A stretch of DNA of 57,002 bases, taken from the IMG/VR virus record IMGVR_UViG_3300018080_000211, positions 1-57,002 of that record. One strand, given 5' to 3'. The notes under the pieces are model-generated. The model saw only the letters and a program-made list of their open reading frames with translations. It was not told the DNA's origin and ran no database searches. The translations under genes and the position numbers were made by a program. How positions within the stretch are numbered: position 1 is the first letter of the stretch; every line of letters begins with the position of its first letter. The stretch is from a virus. This document shows positions 6,893 to 16,066 of the stretch, piece after piece.

Positions 6893-7399
6893 ATGATGGA
6901 TGAACAAGAGAGGGCAGACAAATGCCCAATATGTGAAGAGCCACACGGAATAGGTCGAGCGGAAGATTGTCCAACTGACCTCTGTAATCAGTGCGCTCTC
7001 AATCGCTTTTATCTCGATGACGACAGGGAAGTGCGCTTCAGGAAGGAAGTGGAAGTGCGCATATCCAAGCTCAAAGAATTATTCAAGGATGACTATGACG
7101 ACACGCTCCATCGCAAGATGGTTGAGCAAATGGTGCGTTGCGAGATTGCGATTGACCGCTATGACCAACTGATACAGAATGACAACGAAGCTCCTCAAAC
7201 TGCCGAGCTTCTGAAGTCAGAAAGGCAACAGTGGAACAAGCTTGCAGACAAGCTGAACATGACCATCGCCAAGCTCCGTGGAGATACAAAGAAGGTGGAG
7301 CACGACTTCACTAATGACTTCAGGGAGTATCTCAAGAGGATTATGATTGATGGGGATGGCAATGGACAAGGACAAGAGCAAGAAGAGTCAGAAGAGTGA
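6893..7399 (+). CDS. Probable terminase small subunit
   Basis: 168 residues. The N-terminus has a Cys-rich segment (CPICEEPHGIG, then CPTDLCNQC) that probably binds zinc, unusual for this family. The rest is helical, with ERQQWNKLADKLNMTIAKLRGD resembling the C-terminal helix of P27-type small subunits (ww..L...L.lTp..R). It lies directly upstream of the large subunit. Start could be GTG 6887, ATG 6893 or ATG 6896; GGTGA is the ribosome-binding site. Assignment rests mainly on position and the C-terminal helix. Confidence 0.6.
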   Translation: MMDEQERADKCPICEEPHGIGRAEDCPTDLCNQCALNRFYLDDDREVRFRKEVEVRISKLKELFKDDYDDTLHRKMVEQMVRCEIAIDRYDQLIQNDNEAPQTAELLKSERQQWNKLADKLNMTIAKLRGDTKKVEHDFTNDFREYLKRIMIDGDGNGQGQEQEESEE

Positions 7400-7505
7400 T
7401 AAGCGCTCTGTACCACTGACCGAGTATCTTCAGCTGACCAAAGGGCAATCCATCTCTCGAGGAATGAAAGCGAGGAAGCAAAAGAATGAAGATGACAACC
7501 GATGA
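7362..7505 (+). CDS. Small basic protein overlapping both terminase genes
   Basis: 47 residues, Lys/Arg/Ser-rich at the N-terminus (MDKDKSKKSQKSDKRS), starting inside the small-subunit gene and ending inside the large-subunit gene in another frame. It bridges the gap between the two, so it may couple translation or be a real packaging accessory. No homology can be judged. Confidence 0.4.
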   Translation: MDKDKSKKSQKSDKRSVPLTEYLQLTKGQSISRGMKARKQKNEDDNR

Positions 7506-8913
7506 ATTTATTGAGCGCTGCGCTGACGATGTTCCCTTTTTTGCCCATCATATTCTGTACAATCAGAAGCGAGAGCTGACGCCAAAGCAGGTCGAATTGA
7601 TTGAAGCGCTTCGGAAGTATCCGCACGTGGCTGCGATATTCAACCGTCAGGGTGGCAAGACCGAAGCCTTGGCTGTGTATGACACTCATGAGCTTTGCTT
7701 TGGGAAGGCAAAGGATGGCGAGGCAGACCACACCATCATATATGCTCCAATCCTTGACCAGACACAAATTATCATGTCCCGCATCCATCAATTTCTGAAT
7801 ATCCCTATCCTGCGAGGATTTGTCAAGGATAAATTCAAGTTCACCATAGAGATGAACAATGGCAACACTATTACGGCAAAGTCTGCATCAGAGCAATCGC
7901 ATGTCAGAGGACATAGCCCAACGAAGATACAAATTGACGAAACACAAGACATCAGCGACCGAGTTTATTTTGATGACATTCTCCCGAGCGGAGCAGCGAC
8001 AGGTGCAAGAGTTCAGGAAACAGGAACACCAAAAGGTAGAAATCATTTTTACAACTTGTACAGAATGAAGGACAAGACCGTGAAGATTGTGACACAAACT
8101 TGGGAAGAGTGCCCTTTCATCGACAAAGAATTTGTGAAGCGAAGGAAGGCCAGAATGCCCAGAGATAAATTCAATGCTGAATTCATGTGTATCTTCCTCA
8201 CTGAAACCAGTGTAGCCTTCTCGACAAATATGCTTGAGAAGATAATCACACTTGACCCAGAGGGAGCAGGAGTGCCAGATATGAGCACATTCTATCTCGG
8301 TGGGGACATCGCCAAGCAGGATGAGTCGGTGTTTGTAATCCTTGGCCATAATCCTGCCGACAATAAGCTGTATCAGGTCGATATGAAGCGCATGTCTGCC
8401 TTCCGCTCTTACAAGCTCGTGTTCAACGAGATTATTGACCTTTGCGATGAATACAGGATTGCCTATGGCCTCATTGATATGACAGGAGTGGGTGAAGGCA
8501 TAGTCGATATGCTTCCACCAGACCTTCCACTTGATGGCGTGTTCCAATCCAACGAGGAGAAGGAAGCCATGGTTGAGGAATTTATCAAGCTCGGAGAGGG
8601 AGAAGCAGAAGAGGGATTTGACCCACAAATCCAACTATGGAAGGATTACGATTTGAAGCAGCAATTCTATGAGTGGGAAGCCAAGAAGCTCAAGAGCGGA
8701 AAAACACGATACCATCATCCAACTGGTGGCCACGATGACATTGTTATGGCAGTGCTTGCTGCATGTAAAGCTTTCAAGGATGACACAGATATAGTTGATT
8801 ATGGGGATGGCGTCAGTGCAAGAGCTGCGGATTACAGGAGAGCCAGTGATGTTCTTGCCAGCCGAAATCCCTTAAAAATCTTAAACACTGAAAATCCTCT
8901 CGACAGGTTGTAG
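7486..8913 (+). CDS. terL: Terminase large subunit (ATPase and nuclease)
   Basis: 475 residues. ATPase half: Walker A-like NRQGGKTEA (about residue 57), Walker B IQIDETQDI (about residue 148), with the catalytic Glu after the Asp. Nuclease half, RNase H-like: GGDIAKQDES (first acidic residue, about 270), IDMTGVGEG (about 335) and HDDIVMAVLAACKA near the C-terminus (last metal-binding Asp). These are the standard elements of the motor that translocates DNA into the prohead and cuts it. ATG at 7486 follows GAGGAAG. The single GATC of the genome is not in this gene. Confidence 0.95.
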   Translation: MKMTTDEFIERCADDVPFFAHHILYNQKRELTPKQVELIEALRKYPHVAAIFNRQGGKTEALAVYDTHELCFGKAKDGEADHTIIYAPILDQTQIIMSRIHQFLNIPILRGFVKDKFKFTIEMNNGNTITAKSASEQSHVRGHSPTKIQIDETQDISDRVYFDDILPSGAATGARVQETGTPKGRNHFYNLYRMKDKTVKIVTQTWEECPFIDKEFVKRRKARMPRDKFNAEFMCIFLTETSVAFSTNMLEKIITLDPEGAGVPDMSTFYLGGDIAKQDESVFVILGHNPADNKLYQVDMKRMSAFRSYKLVFNEIIDLCDEYRIAYGLIDMTGVGEGIVDMLPPDLPLDGVFQSNEEKEAMVEEFIKLGEGEAEEGFDPQIQLWKDYDLKQQFYEWEAKKLKSGKTRYHHPTGGHDDIVMAVLAACKAFKDDTDIVDYGDGVSARAADYRRASDVLASRNPLKILNTENPLDRL

Positions 8914-9005
8914 AATTATATATAATTCTATCGTGCGATAATCTTATATTTGAAGATGCATAACATTTATATATTTATGCCGATATTTAACCGATAGGAT
9001 TTGGG
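8911..9005 (+). promoter_or_regulatory. 20-bp palindrome and promoter region before the portal gene
   Basis: A perfect 20-base AT palindrome (8911-8930, half-site TAGAATTATA) begins at the terL stop codon. Then come TGCATAACATT (8957-8967) and a TATA-like TTTATATATTTATG within GCATAA/TTATGC arms. Either a regulated promoter or an operator for the head genes. Confidence 0.5.
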
Positions 9006-11225
9006 ATGCCTGAAGAAGCTGTTGAGAATTATGGTGCCAAAGAGCGTGGCTATGTTCAACCGTATGATGATTATTTAGACCAGATGATTACATACATTGA
9101 CCACTATGCTACAGATGAGCCAAGCATGGAAGCTCGAAGGAAGATGATGCGTGATGCTCAAGTCAAAGCGGTCGTGGGGATAATTGAAGAGGCAGTGCTT
9201 TCGACAGGCTGGGAAATCCATTATGATTGGGAAGTGGACAAGGAGCTTGGAACACAAATGGTCAACTTCCTCTATGAGACACTCAATCGTATCAATGAGA
9301 CACCCCAGAGCGCTGGTGGAGTCGAGGATTTGCTTGAGAAGATGATGGATGCGCTCTGGTTCAAAAAGAGCACGATTGAGCTTGTGTATGCTCACGATAA
9401 AATGAATGAGTACATCTTCGTAAAAAAGGCCAAGCTTCTCCCACCTGAATCCATCAGGCTGCCTATCGACCACCTTGGCAATCTTCTCGCTGTAGAGCAG
9501 TATCCATACAGCATTGAGCAGGAATATCTCGAGTCAGGAGATTATGTCAGGCAGGGTGTTGACCCAGTCGAGTTGGACATGGACAAAATCCTTCTCTGGA
9601 TAAATGGAGATGACTACAGCCAATATCACGGCAAGAGTGAATTGGATGCCATCTACAAGTATTGGTTCTTGAAGGATTTCATTCTCAAATTCTGGTCAAT
9701 GTTCATTGAGCGCTTCGGTGCTCCGCTCCTCGTGGCCTTTGTGAAGGCCAAAAATATGAAGGCAGCTCGGGATGGATTGAAGAACATCATCACACAAACT
9801 TCCTTCACGCTCGAGAAGGATGACAAGATGGAGATTGTCGAGCCAAAGAAGGAAGGTGAAGCCTTCAACAACATGATTAAGTATTGTGATGGTGAAATCA
9901 CAAAAGGCTTGCTGATGCCTACACTTATGATTGAGACAGGTGAAGGTGGCTCGAAAGCTCTTGGTGATATACAGTTCAAGCTCTTCGAGTATCGCATTAT
10001 GTTCATCCAGAGGAAGCTCCAAAACTTGATGAGAGCACTTATCAAAAAAGAAGTTGATTTGAACTTCCCGAATGTGAAGCATTATCCTGTCTTCACTTTC
10101 AAACCACTCACGATTACACAGCGCAGGATGATGGCGCAGACCTTCGACCTGCTTATCAAGAATGCACTCATCCATCCGCTCGAGCCATGGATAAGGAAGG
10201 AATTGCAGCTGCCAGAGATGGATGATGAATTCTGGGATGACCTCGACCAAGCTTGGCGTGCAAAGATGACCGCAGGGAGTCAGACAATTATCGACACGCC
10301 CACTCCTGTTGCCGACATAACAAGGACAGAAGCTCAAACACCACAGCGTGAAGCAGCTCCTGTAGGTGAGAGTCAGCGAGAGCTTTCACAAACGACTCGC
10401 ATCAAGAGGCAACTCGACAATGCTGACCAGAAGTTTGCCGACTTCTTGGTGCCACAGGTTTACAGCAACATCGAAGCTCTCGTCAAACATGTCGAAGAGG
10501 AGCTGAAGGCAGACAAGAATATTGAGTTTGCCAAGATGCCATCTTGGCTCAAGAATTTAAAATACAAGTTCACTGGACTCGAGGAAGGCTTCAGAGAGAT
10601 GATGGATGACATTCTTGTTGATGTCACACTTGAAGATAATTCGCACCTCACTCGTTATGGAATGAAGAGTGCGTTTGATGTACCAACGAGGACAGGAGCT
10701 TTCAGGTGGATTGACCAAAGGATGACTGACATCAGGTCTGGCCTTCTGGACTATGGGAGCGCCAATGCAAATGAGTTGGAGCTTCGCATCCTTGAGGACA
10801 CAAAGTTGATAGTCCAGAAAGGTCTTGACGAAGGCTTGCGAGGTCGAGATGTTGTGAACAATCTTCGTGAGACAATGTTGGGCAAGAGATACAACCCTGC
10901 TCAACTCCAAACTGTCGTCAGGACAAACACGACCGCTATTGTGAATCAGGGCAAGAAGGGATTTGCTCGAGCCAACAGCGATTTCGTGCGAGGAATGGAG
11001 TTTGTCGCTATCATTGACGATAGGACAACCACGATTTGCGAGGAGCTAAATGGCAAGCAATTCGCTATGGATGACCCAAACCTCGACAAATACACTCCAC
11101 CACTACACTTCAGCTGCCGAAGTGTGTTGGATTATATCACGGAAGGCAGCCCAAAATTCAGCCCGAAGGGTATAACACAAGATGTGCCTGAAGGCTTCGG
11201 AGATGGTATATATGCCTTGGGATAG
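9006..11225 (+). CDS. Portal protein fused to a MuF-like head protein
   Basis: 739 residues. Residues 1-430 match the layout of SPP1/Mu gp29-type portals: an N-terminal region, a long central segment with many aromatic residues, and the long helices that line the channel. Residues 470-739 end in a Mu gpF-like (minor head) domain: FVAIIDDRTTTICEELNGK, then PPLHFSCRSVL. In many phages the portal and MuF genes are separate; here they are one polypeptide. The portal forms the dodecameric DNA gate; the MuF part is ejected or sits inside the head. Start ATG at 9006, poor ribosome-binding site (GGATTTGGG). Confidence 0.85.
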   Translation: MPEEAVENYGAKERGYVQPYDDYLDQMITYIDHYATDEPSMEARRKMMRDAQVKAVVGIIEEAVLSTGWEIHYDWEVDKELGTQMVNFLYETLNRINETPQSAGGVEDLLEKMMDALWFKKSTIELVYAHDKMNEYIFVKKAKLLPPESIRLPIDHLGNLLAVEQYPYSIEQEYLESGDYVRQGVDPVELDMDKILLWINGDDYSQYHGKSELDAIYKYWFLKDFILKFWSMFIERFGAPLLVAFVKAKNMKAARDGLKNIITQTSFTLEKDDKMEIVEPKKEGEAFNNMIKYCDGEITKGLLMPTLMIETGEGGSKALGDIQFKLFEYRIMFIQRKLQNLMRALIKKEVDLNFPNVKHYPVFTFKPLTITQRRMMAQTFDLLIKNALIHPLEPWIRKELQLPEMDDEFWDDLDQAWRAKMTAGSQTIIDTPTPVADITRTEAQTPQREAAPVGESQRELSQTTRIKRQLDNADQKFADFLVPQVYSNIEALVKHVEEELKADKNIEFAKMPSWLKNLKYKFTGLEEGFREMMDDILVDVTLEDNSHLTRYGMKSAFDVPTRTGAFRWIDQRMTDIRSGLLDYGSANANELELRILEDTKLIVQKGLDEGLRGRDVVNNLRETMLGKRYNPAQLQTVVRTNTTAIVNQGKKGFARANSDFVRGMEFVAIIDDRTTTICEELNGKQFAMDDPNLDKYTPPLHFSCRSVLDYITEGSPKFSPKGITQDVPEGFGDGIYALG

Positions 11226-12852
11226 TATTGAAAATGTGCCAGCAAATGTTCGGACACATAAGGGTGTCAAGCTCACATTAGCACAAGCCAATCGCTGGGC
11301 GCAAATCTATGATGGCGTCAAAGCTGCTGGGGGTGCTGATAATCCTGCTGCGGTCGCATGGTCGCAGTGGGATAAGGAATACAGGATTTCAGACGATGGA
11401 ACAAGCTGGGTGGAGCGAGAGCGGAAGCTACAAGAATATGAGTGCGAGTGTTTGGATTGCGGTCATATCATGTCAAGTGAGCAGCACTGCCGAGAGCTGA
11501 CTTGTCCAAAGTGTGGCGGTCAGATGAGAAGGGTGGAGAGAGCTGGTGTTGGCTATCAAGACTTTGAACCGCCAGCAGCTGGAGAGGATGCACCGCAGGA
11601 AGTCAAGGACATTCTTGCGAAGGTCTATGAGAGCTGCCGATTGGATTGGGTAAAAGAGCGCCCATCTGACCGTGAAAATCCTGCCAACAAAGAGAGCTGT
11701 GCGAAGATTGCATGGTCAGCGGTCGAGAAGGCTGGTTGGCGCAAGAATGCGGAAGGCAAATGGGAGAAGCAGGAAGGCTTGAGTGAACAGCGATGTGACA
11801 CTTTTGACTCGATGCTTCCAAAGTTGGAGCAGCTTAACCTCGCAGACATGGAGCGCACTGGACAGACCGAGCTATTGATGGTTGATGGCCTGATGATAGC
11901 AGAGGGAGAGTGGAAAAACACTGTGTTTCCAGCTGATGTCCTGAAGGGAGCGCTCGACCGAGTTGGAAACAAGCGCATTGATGTCGAACACGAGGATGAA
12001 ACTTGGGAAGATGTGAAAGGTTTCAACTACAAACCGAGATGGAATGAGGACAAGAAGGGAATTGAAGTGTCAGGAGCTATCTTTGACGAGCGAGTCATTG
12101 ATTGGCACAAGGACAATCCCAACACGAAGATTGGCTTGAGTGTGAAGCTATCTCCTGAAGCCACCTTCGAGCAAATTGACGGTCGAAAAACATGCACATA
12201 CTTTGACATAAAGGGTATTGCACTCACCTTGAATCCAGCATGCAAAGTTTGCTGGCTGGATACATCAGAAGTGGTGCAGTTAAACTCATCCGATAGCACG
12301 CAATCGGATGGGGGTGAAAACATGGCGGATGAAAAACCGACAAAAGAGGAGAAGCCTGAAGAGGAACAGAAGCAGGAAGAGGAGAAGGTTGAGAAGCAGC
12401 CTGACCAGAAGCCAGCCGAAGCTCCCAAGCAGGAAGCTCCCAAGGGTAGTGAACCAAAGACACAGCCAGAGGATGCTGCACCTGCCCCGCCAGCAGCAGC
12501 GCCCTCTACTGACGCACCCTCGTTGACCGAGTTCAACGAGATGAAGTCAAGACTACAGGCACTGGAGCAGGCAAACAAAACTCTCCACACGGAGAGGAGC
12601 TTGAGTGAAACGAAAGCTATGGTGGATGGCCTGATTGAATCAGGTCAACTCTCTGAAGCCAACAGGGAGCAGGCAACCAAGGTGTTGCTGGAGCTATCCA
12701 GCGATGACGCCAAGGCTGCATTCCTGTCCACCATTGGAGGCAAGACATGGAAGGCCACTGAAAAAGGTCTTGTTCTGTCAGAGGAAGAGAAGGACAAGGA
12801 CAAGGACAAGGACAAGGAGTTCAGTGAGCCAGACAGGAGCTTCATCAGTTAA
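11212..12852 (+). CDS. ChaB-like / prohead protease / scaffold fusion
   Basis: 546 residues from ATG 11212, chosen because ChaB domains start MP and because GGAG lies nine bases upstream; it overlaps the end of the portal gene. Order: ChaB-like domain (MPWDSIENVPANVR to about 60), zinc ribbon (CECLDCG with CPKCGG, about 75-110), second ChaB-like segment (about 125-185, ending AEGKWEK), prohead protease (about 220-370; IDVEHEDE His, KIGLSVKL Ser, typical of the herpes-protease-like U35 family), then a Glu/Lys/Pro-rich linker and a coiled-coil scaffold tail. The protease matures the head; the tail likely guides shell assembly and is cleaved away. Confidence 0.75.
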   Translation: MPWDSIENVPANVRTHKGVKLTLAQANRWAQIYDGVKAAGGADNPAAVAWSQWDKEYRISDDGTSWVERERKLQEYECECLDCGHIMSSEQHCRELTCPKCGGQMRRVERAGVGYQDFEPPAAGEDAPQEVKDILAKVYESCRLDWVKERPSDRENPANKESCAKIAWSAVEKAGWRKNAEGKWEKQEGLSEQRCDTFDSMLPKLEQLNLADMERTGQTELLMVDGLMIAEGEWKNTVFPADVLKGALDRVGNKRIDVEHEDETWEDVKGFNYKPRWNEDKKGIEVSGAIFDERVIDWHKDNPNTKIGLSVKLSPEATFEQIDGRKTCTYFDIKGIALTLNPACKVCWLDTSEVVQLNSSDSTQSDGGENMADEKPTKEEKPEEEQKQEEEKVEKQPDQKPAEAPKQEAPKGSEPKTQPEDAAPAPPAAAPSTDAPSLTEFNEMKSRLQALEQANKTLHTERSLSETKAMVDGLIESGQLSEANREQATKVLLELSSDDAKAAFLSTIGGKTWKATEKGLVLSEEEKDKDKDKDKEFSEPDRSFIS

Positions 12853-12882
12853 GCTGGTGGCTCTCACACAAGGTGATGACAA

Positions 12883-13314
12883 ATGTCTGGAGAAGTTGAT
12901 ACAACCACGGGCATCCTCGAGGATGCCGAGAACACCAGCGCCATCATCGACAGCTCGGAAACGGGCACTGTGGTCGATGGTCTGGCGATGGAGCGGATGG
13001 ACAATGGCAATGTCAAAATCTGGGCTGGCGGTCGTTATGCTGGGCTTGCCCGCATAATCAAAGGCACAGATGCTGGCGTTGCCGAAGCTGTCGCAGGCGA
13101 TAGAGTTTGCCTTTTGCACAAAGGCACTCACGAAGGCTATGACAGTGAGGATGACACCCTGAAGCTCGACCAACCGCTGGCCGCAACTGGCACAGCTGGG
13201 AAGTTGAGGATATGGGACAGCACCACGCAGAAGGCACATGAAATCGTGGGCTACCTTGCGAGGACAAAGGATGCAAACAAAAAAATCCTCGTGAGGCTTG
13301 TGGCAGGCAGGTGA
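12883..13314 (+). CDS. Probable head decoration / capsid-stabilising protein
   Basis: 143 residues, small beta-rich protein between protease-scaffold and major capsid genes, the usual place for a decoration protein. Gly-rich turns such as VVDGLAMERMDNGNVKIWAGG and LVAGR at the end fit DUF2190/gpD-like shells. Assignment by position and composition. Confidence 0.6.
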   Translation: MSGEVDTTTGILEDAENTSAIIDSSETGTVVDGLAMERMDNGNVKIWAGGRYAGLARIIKGTDAGVAEAVAGDRVCLLHKGTHEGYDSEDDTLKLDQPLAATGTAGKLRIWDSTTQKAHEIVGYLARTKDANKKILVRLVAGR

Positions 13315-13319
13315 GATAA

Positions 13320-14219
13320 ATGCCTTTGGAACCAAACAGATACTATGAAGGATTGTTCGTCAATCCTGATGCCATCGATGCTCGCCAGAAGGAATATCTG
13401 GCCAAGCTGACTCGCTCTGTCTTGAAAGAGGCAGGTGAGATGTCGATAGCGCCACAACTCTTCGTGCCAAACCCACTCGATGCAAAGATGGGGACAGAGG
13501 GCAAGTTTTACGACTGGGGACAGCTCGTTGCTCGCCTGAAGCCTGACGGCATTCCCACAGGTCTTGGCAAGGTCAAGCCTTCCGACCACTCATATTCACT
13601 CGATGAGTATGAGGTGAAAGTCGGAATAACCGACCGAGCCAAAATCAACAAGCAGATGCAGGCGCAAGACCTGCTCACCGCAGGCAATGCAGCTCGTGCA
13701 TTCTCTCGTGCGTTTGATGCGCAAGCATTCAACCACGTGGAAGCAGACTGCAACACCACATCTGGCACGAATTGGAGCACTGAAACTGATGCCAATATCC
13801 TCGACCAGCTCGATGGAATCATTGGCGAGGTGGATGACAAAGGCTTCGATGCCAATGCGATGATAATGACGAGGAAGCAGCGCAGCAGGTTGACAAGGAT
13901 AGGATTGACCTATGCCAACCCTCTCACAGCTGAAGAGCTGATAATGAAGGAATGGCCAATGGTCAAGAAAATCTTCATCTGGAAGAAAATCGAGATTGAG
14001 AAGCCAGATGGCAGCGGATATGAAACGCTGTTCGACCCAACAGGCTATCTCTTCGTTGTTGACACGAAGGCATGCGGTGTGTTCACACAGCGCCCCACAA
14101 CCATAGAGAAGGACAGAGATGTTGAAGCAGGCATCGATTTCGCATACATGAGGAAATACTTCAAAACCGACCTCGTGCAGCTCGATGCAGCTCATCAGCT
14201 CGACAGTCTGGTCATTTAG
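13320..14219 (+). CDS. Major capsid protein (HK97 fold)
   Basis: 299 residues, immediately after the decoration protein, as in HK97-like viruses. Family-typical features: an N-terminal arm, FYDWGQLVARLKPDG followed by YEVKVGITDRAKINKQ (E-loop/P-domain region), a spine helix region around residues 105-130 and an A-domain segment near AMIMTRKQRSRL. The gene starts six bases after the previous stop with GTGAGATAA upstream. A hairpin after the stop may separate its expression from the next gene. Confidence 0.85.
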   Translation: MPLEPNRYYEGLFVNPDAIDARQKEYLAKLTRSVLKEAGEMSIAPQLFVPNPLDAKMGTEGKFYDWGQLVARLKPDGIPTGLGKVKPSDHSYSLDEYEVKVGITDRAKINKQMQAQDLLTAGNAARAFSRAFDAQAFNHVEADCNTTSGTNWSTETDANILDQLDGIIGEVDDKGFDANAMIMTRKQRSRLTRIGLTYANPLTAEELIMKEWPMVKKIFIWKKIEIEKPDGSGYETLFDPTGYLFVVDTKACGVFTQRPTTIEKDRDVEAGIDFAYMRKYFKTDLVQLDAAHQLDSLVI

Positions 14220-14230
14220 GCCAGACTTCT

Positions 14231-14258
14231 CTTTATTTATTCCACGAGGTGAATAAAG
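14231..14258 (+). promoter_or_regulatory. Hairpin enclosing the ribosome-binding site after the capsid gene
   Basis: CTTTATT (14231-14237) pairs with AATAAAG (14252-14258), enclosing CCACGAGGTG. The same TCCACGAGGTGAA block precedes the tail-chaperone gene at about 20803-20815. It could dampen translation after the highly expressed capsid gene. Confidence 0.45.
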
Positions 14259-14795
14259 ATGTCTAATATAACAAGGGACAAAATCGAGCAGGAAGAGGAT
14301 TACAAGAAGCTCCAAGCTATCGGCAAAGACTTCGAGGCAGATGGGCATGGCGTGAAGCTCAATGCATCGAAGGCTGACCTGAAAGCAGAGCTTCTCAAAA
14401 TCTTCGATGAACACTATGCCGAGCAAGGTGAGGATGAGGAAGCTGACGACATTGTCGATGAGGCAGTTGAGAAGGCTGACGCAGAAGCCACCGAGCTTGG
14501 CGAGGATGACGAGAGCCAAGAGGAAGCTGAAGAGGGAGTCGAGGAAGCTGCGGAAGAGCAGCCTGACCCAGCTCCCGAGCCAGAAGATGACGAGAGCGCT
14601 GACGAGGAAGAGCAGCCCAAGCAGGAGCTATGGGTTGCGAGGCAAGGCCGATACAAGCTTTGGACTGGTGAGGGTGAGTATGTGGAGTTTGACGCACGCT
14701 TCCCGAAGCCAATGCCGAAGGTCAAGAAGGATTTCAGACCACAACTTGAGCAGGCCATCAAGATGAAGCGCATCGTCAGATATGTCGAGGAGTGA
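14259..14795 (+). CDS. Acidic virion-module protein with an N-terminal HeH/LEM-like segment
   Basis: 178 residues. Residues 10-50 (DYKKLQAIGKDFEADGHG...KADLKAELLKIF) look like a HeH/LEM or SAP-like helical hairpin, a DNA- or protein-binding module known in phage head genes. The middle is almost all Asp/Glu with Ala/Pro; the C-terminus is basic. Located between capsid and neck genes, so a head-completion role is likely but unproven. Confidence 0.5.
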   Translation: MSNITRDKIEQEEDYKKLQAIGKDFEADGHGVKLNASKADLKAELLKIFDEHYAEQGEDEEADDIVDEAVEKADAEATELGEDDESQEEAEEGVEEAAEEQPDPAPEPEDDESADEEEQPKQELWVARQGRYKLWTGEGEYVEFDARFPKPMPKVKKDFRPQLEQAIKMKRIVRYVEE

Positions 14796-14805
14796 GGTGA
14801 TTCAG

Positions 14806-15540
14806 ATGGAAATTGACCCAAGTGAACCATGTGACAAGCACACTGGACAGTTTGTCATCCTTGCTGCCATCGATGAAACAGAGAAGCGCCCATATCCTCT
14901 GGTGATAGACAAGGACAGCGGTGAGCTTCGGGTCAATGCAGACTTCAGCGGTGATGTCAATGTGTCTGGCGAGATAGTCGATGGAGTGGATAACAACATC
15001 AAAGCAACCGTGTTCAACAAGGTTGTTCCTGCTAATGTGTTTCCACTCGCAACGGCCATCACGCTCCAAGATGTCATTGAGCACGGTGGAGAAGGGTTGA
15101 TTGCCCGACCTCTGAAATCACTGGATGAATACTTCGTTGCAGACCCATGGCTTGCAGGATTGCCTGACCGAGTGCTTCCTGTCGGGATATTGTCAAGCAT
15201 TCCCGAGCTTCTTGTGGCCATATCTGGCAACACCCAGCTTGACGATGGAAACAGCGCAGTGTTCGACAACTTGAAGACACAGCATGTCAAGAGAGTGATT
15301 GGCCACCTAATGCACTCATTCGAGGGTGAAGGTGCAACGCTGGAGATGAGAGCCAAAGATTATCTCTGCACCAATGGCACAGTTGTGTACACAAGGTGGT
15401 TTAGGGAAATCGAGCTTAATGAGACAAACGAATGTGTCGCAATCGACCTCGAGGAGCTGGCTTCATTCCTGACTGTGACAATCGTGAACGACACTGGGGC
15501 GATTGGCTCATATTACCTGTATTTGCAGGGGGTGAACTAA
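14806..15540 (+). CDS. Virion structural protein (244 aa)
   Basis: Start at ATG 14806, preceded by GAGGTGATTCAG; a longer frame starting at 14782 has no site. Beta-rich, with FSGDVNVSGEIVDGV near residue 48 resembling repeats in tail or fibre proteins. Position suggests a neck or whisker protein. Confidence 0.5.
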   Translation: MEIDPSEPCDKHTGQFVILAAIDETEKRPYPLVIDKDSGELRVNADFSGDVNVSGEIVDGVDNNIKATVFNKVVPANVFPLATAITLQDVIEHGGEGLIARPLKSLDEYFVADPWLAGLPDRVLPVGILSSIPELLVAISGNTQLDDGNSAVFDNLKTQHVKRVIGHLMHSFEGEGATLEMRAKDYLCTNGTVVYTRWFREIELNETNECVAIDLEELASFLTVTIVNDTGAIGSYYLYLQGVN

Positions 15541-15699
15541 ATGGCTGACGATGTACCAGAACAATGCTCAATATGCAACGAGGATTTCGAGTACAGAGAG
15601 GAAAAAAATCAGGCTGGAGAGCTTCGTTTGTTCATCACATCTCCATACCACACGGATGGCGTGAACAAATGGCATGTAGAATGCGGTGGGGGTGATTAA
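15541..15699 (+). CDS. Zinc-binding microprotein (52 aa)
   Basis: CSICNEDF near the N-terminus and HVEC near the C-terminus form a C-C-H-C arrangement. ATG directly follows the previous stop (TAAATG). Unusual in a virion operon; function unknown. Confidence 0.55.
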   Translation: MADDVPEQCSICNEDFEYREEKNQAGELRLFITSPYHTDGVNKWHVECGGGD

Positions 15700-15700
15700 G

Positions 15701-16057
15701 GTGGGTGAACAAGAATTTGCTCCCAAGAAGGCATTCGATGTCGTTTTGCGTCTGTTTGAACACGATATAGATGCAAGTGGCTCATATCAGAAGGAAAATA
15801 TCGATGTCTCAAAGTACAGAAAGCTCTATGGAAGGCTGACCCATGAGATTGATGATGGCTCACTTGAAATAACCTTCGCACAAGCTGATGGCACACCAAT
15901 GGAAGATGAGGTCATAATTTTTGAAGACCTTGAACAAGGCGTGACAACAGAAATCGACATATCGATACTTCCACCGCTTCCATATATGAAAGTGACAATC
16001 AACAACAATGATGGGAGCGCAAAAGAAGTGATGCTGGTAATCTCTGGCGAGAAGTGA
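15701..16057 (+). CDS. Hypothetical virion-module protein (118 aa)
   Basis: GTG at 15701 chosen, preceded by GGGGGTGATTAAG; GTG at 15686 is the alternative. Mixed alpha/beta, acidic in the middle, no recognised family. Confidence 0.5.
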   Translation: MGEQEFAPKKAFDVVLRLFEHDIDASGSYQKENIDVSKYRKLYGRLTHEIDDGSLEITFAQADGTPMEDEVIIFEDLEQGVTTEIDISILPPLPYMKVTINNNDGSAKEVMLVISGEK

Positions 16058-16066
16058 GGTGGGAAG

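Noticed and set aside
12027-12590. Minus-strand frame opposite the scaffold region
   Set aside because: Ser/Cys-rich shadow of the Glu/Lys/Pro-rich scaffold coding sequence.
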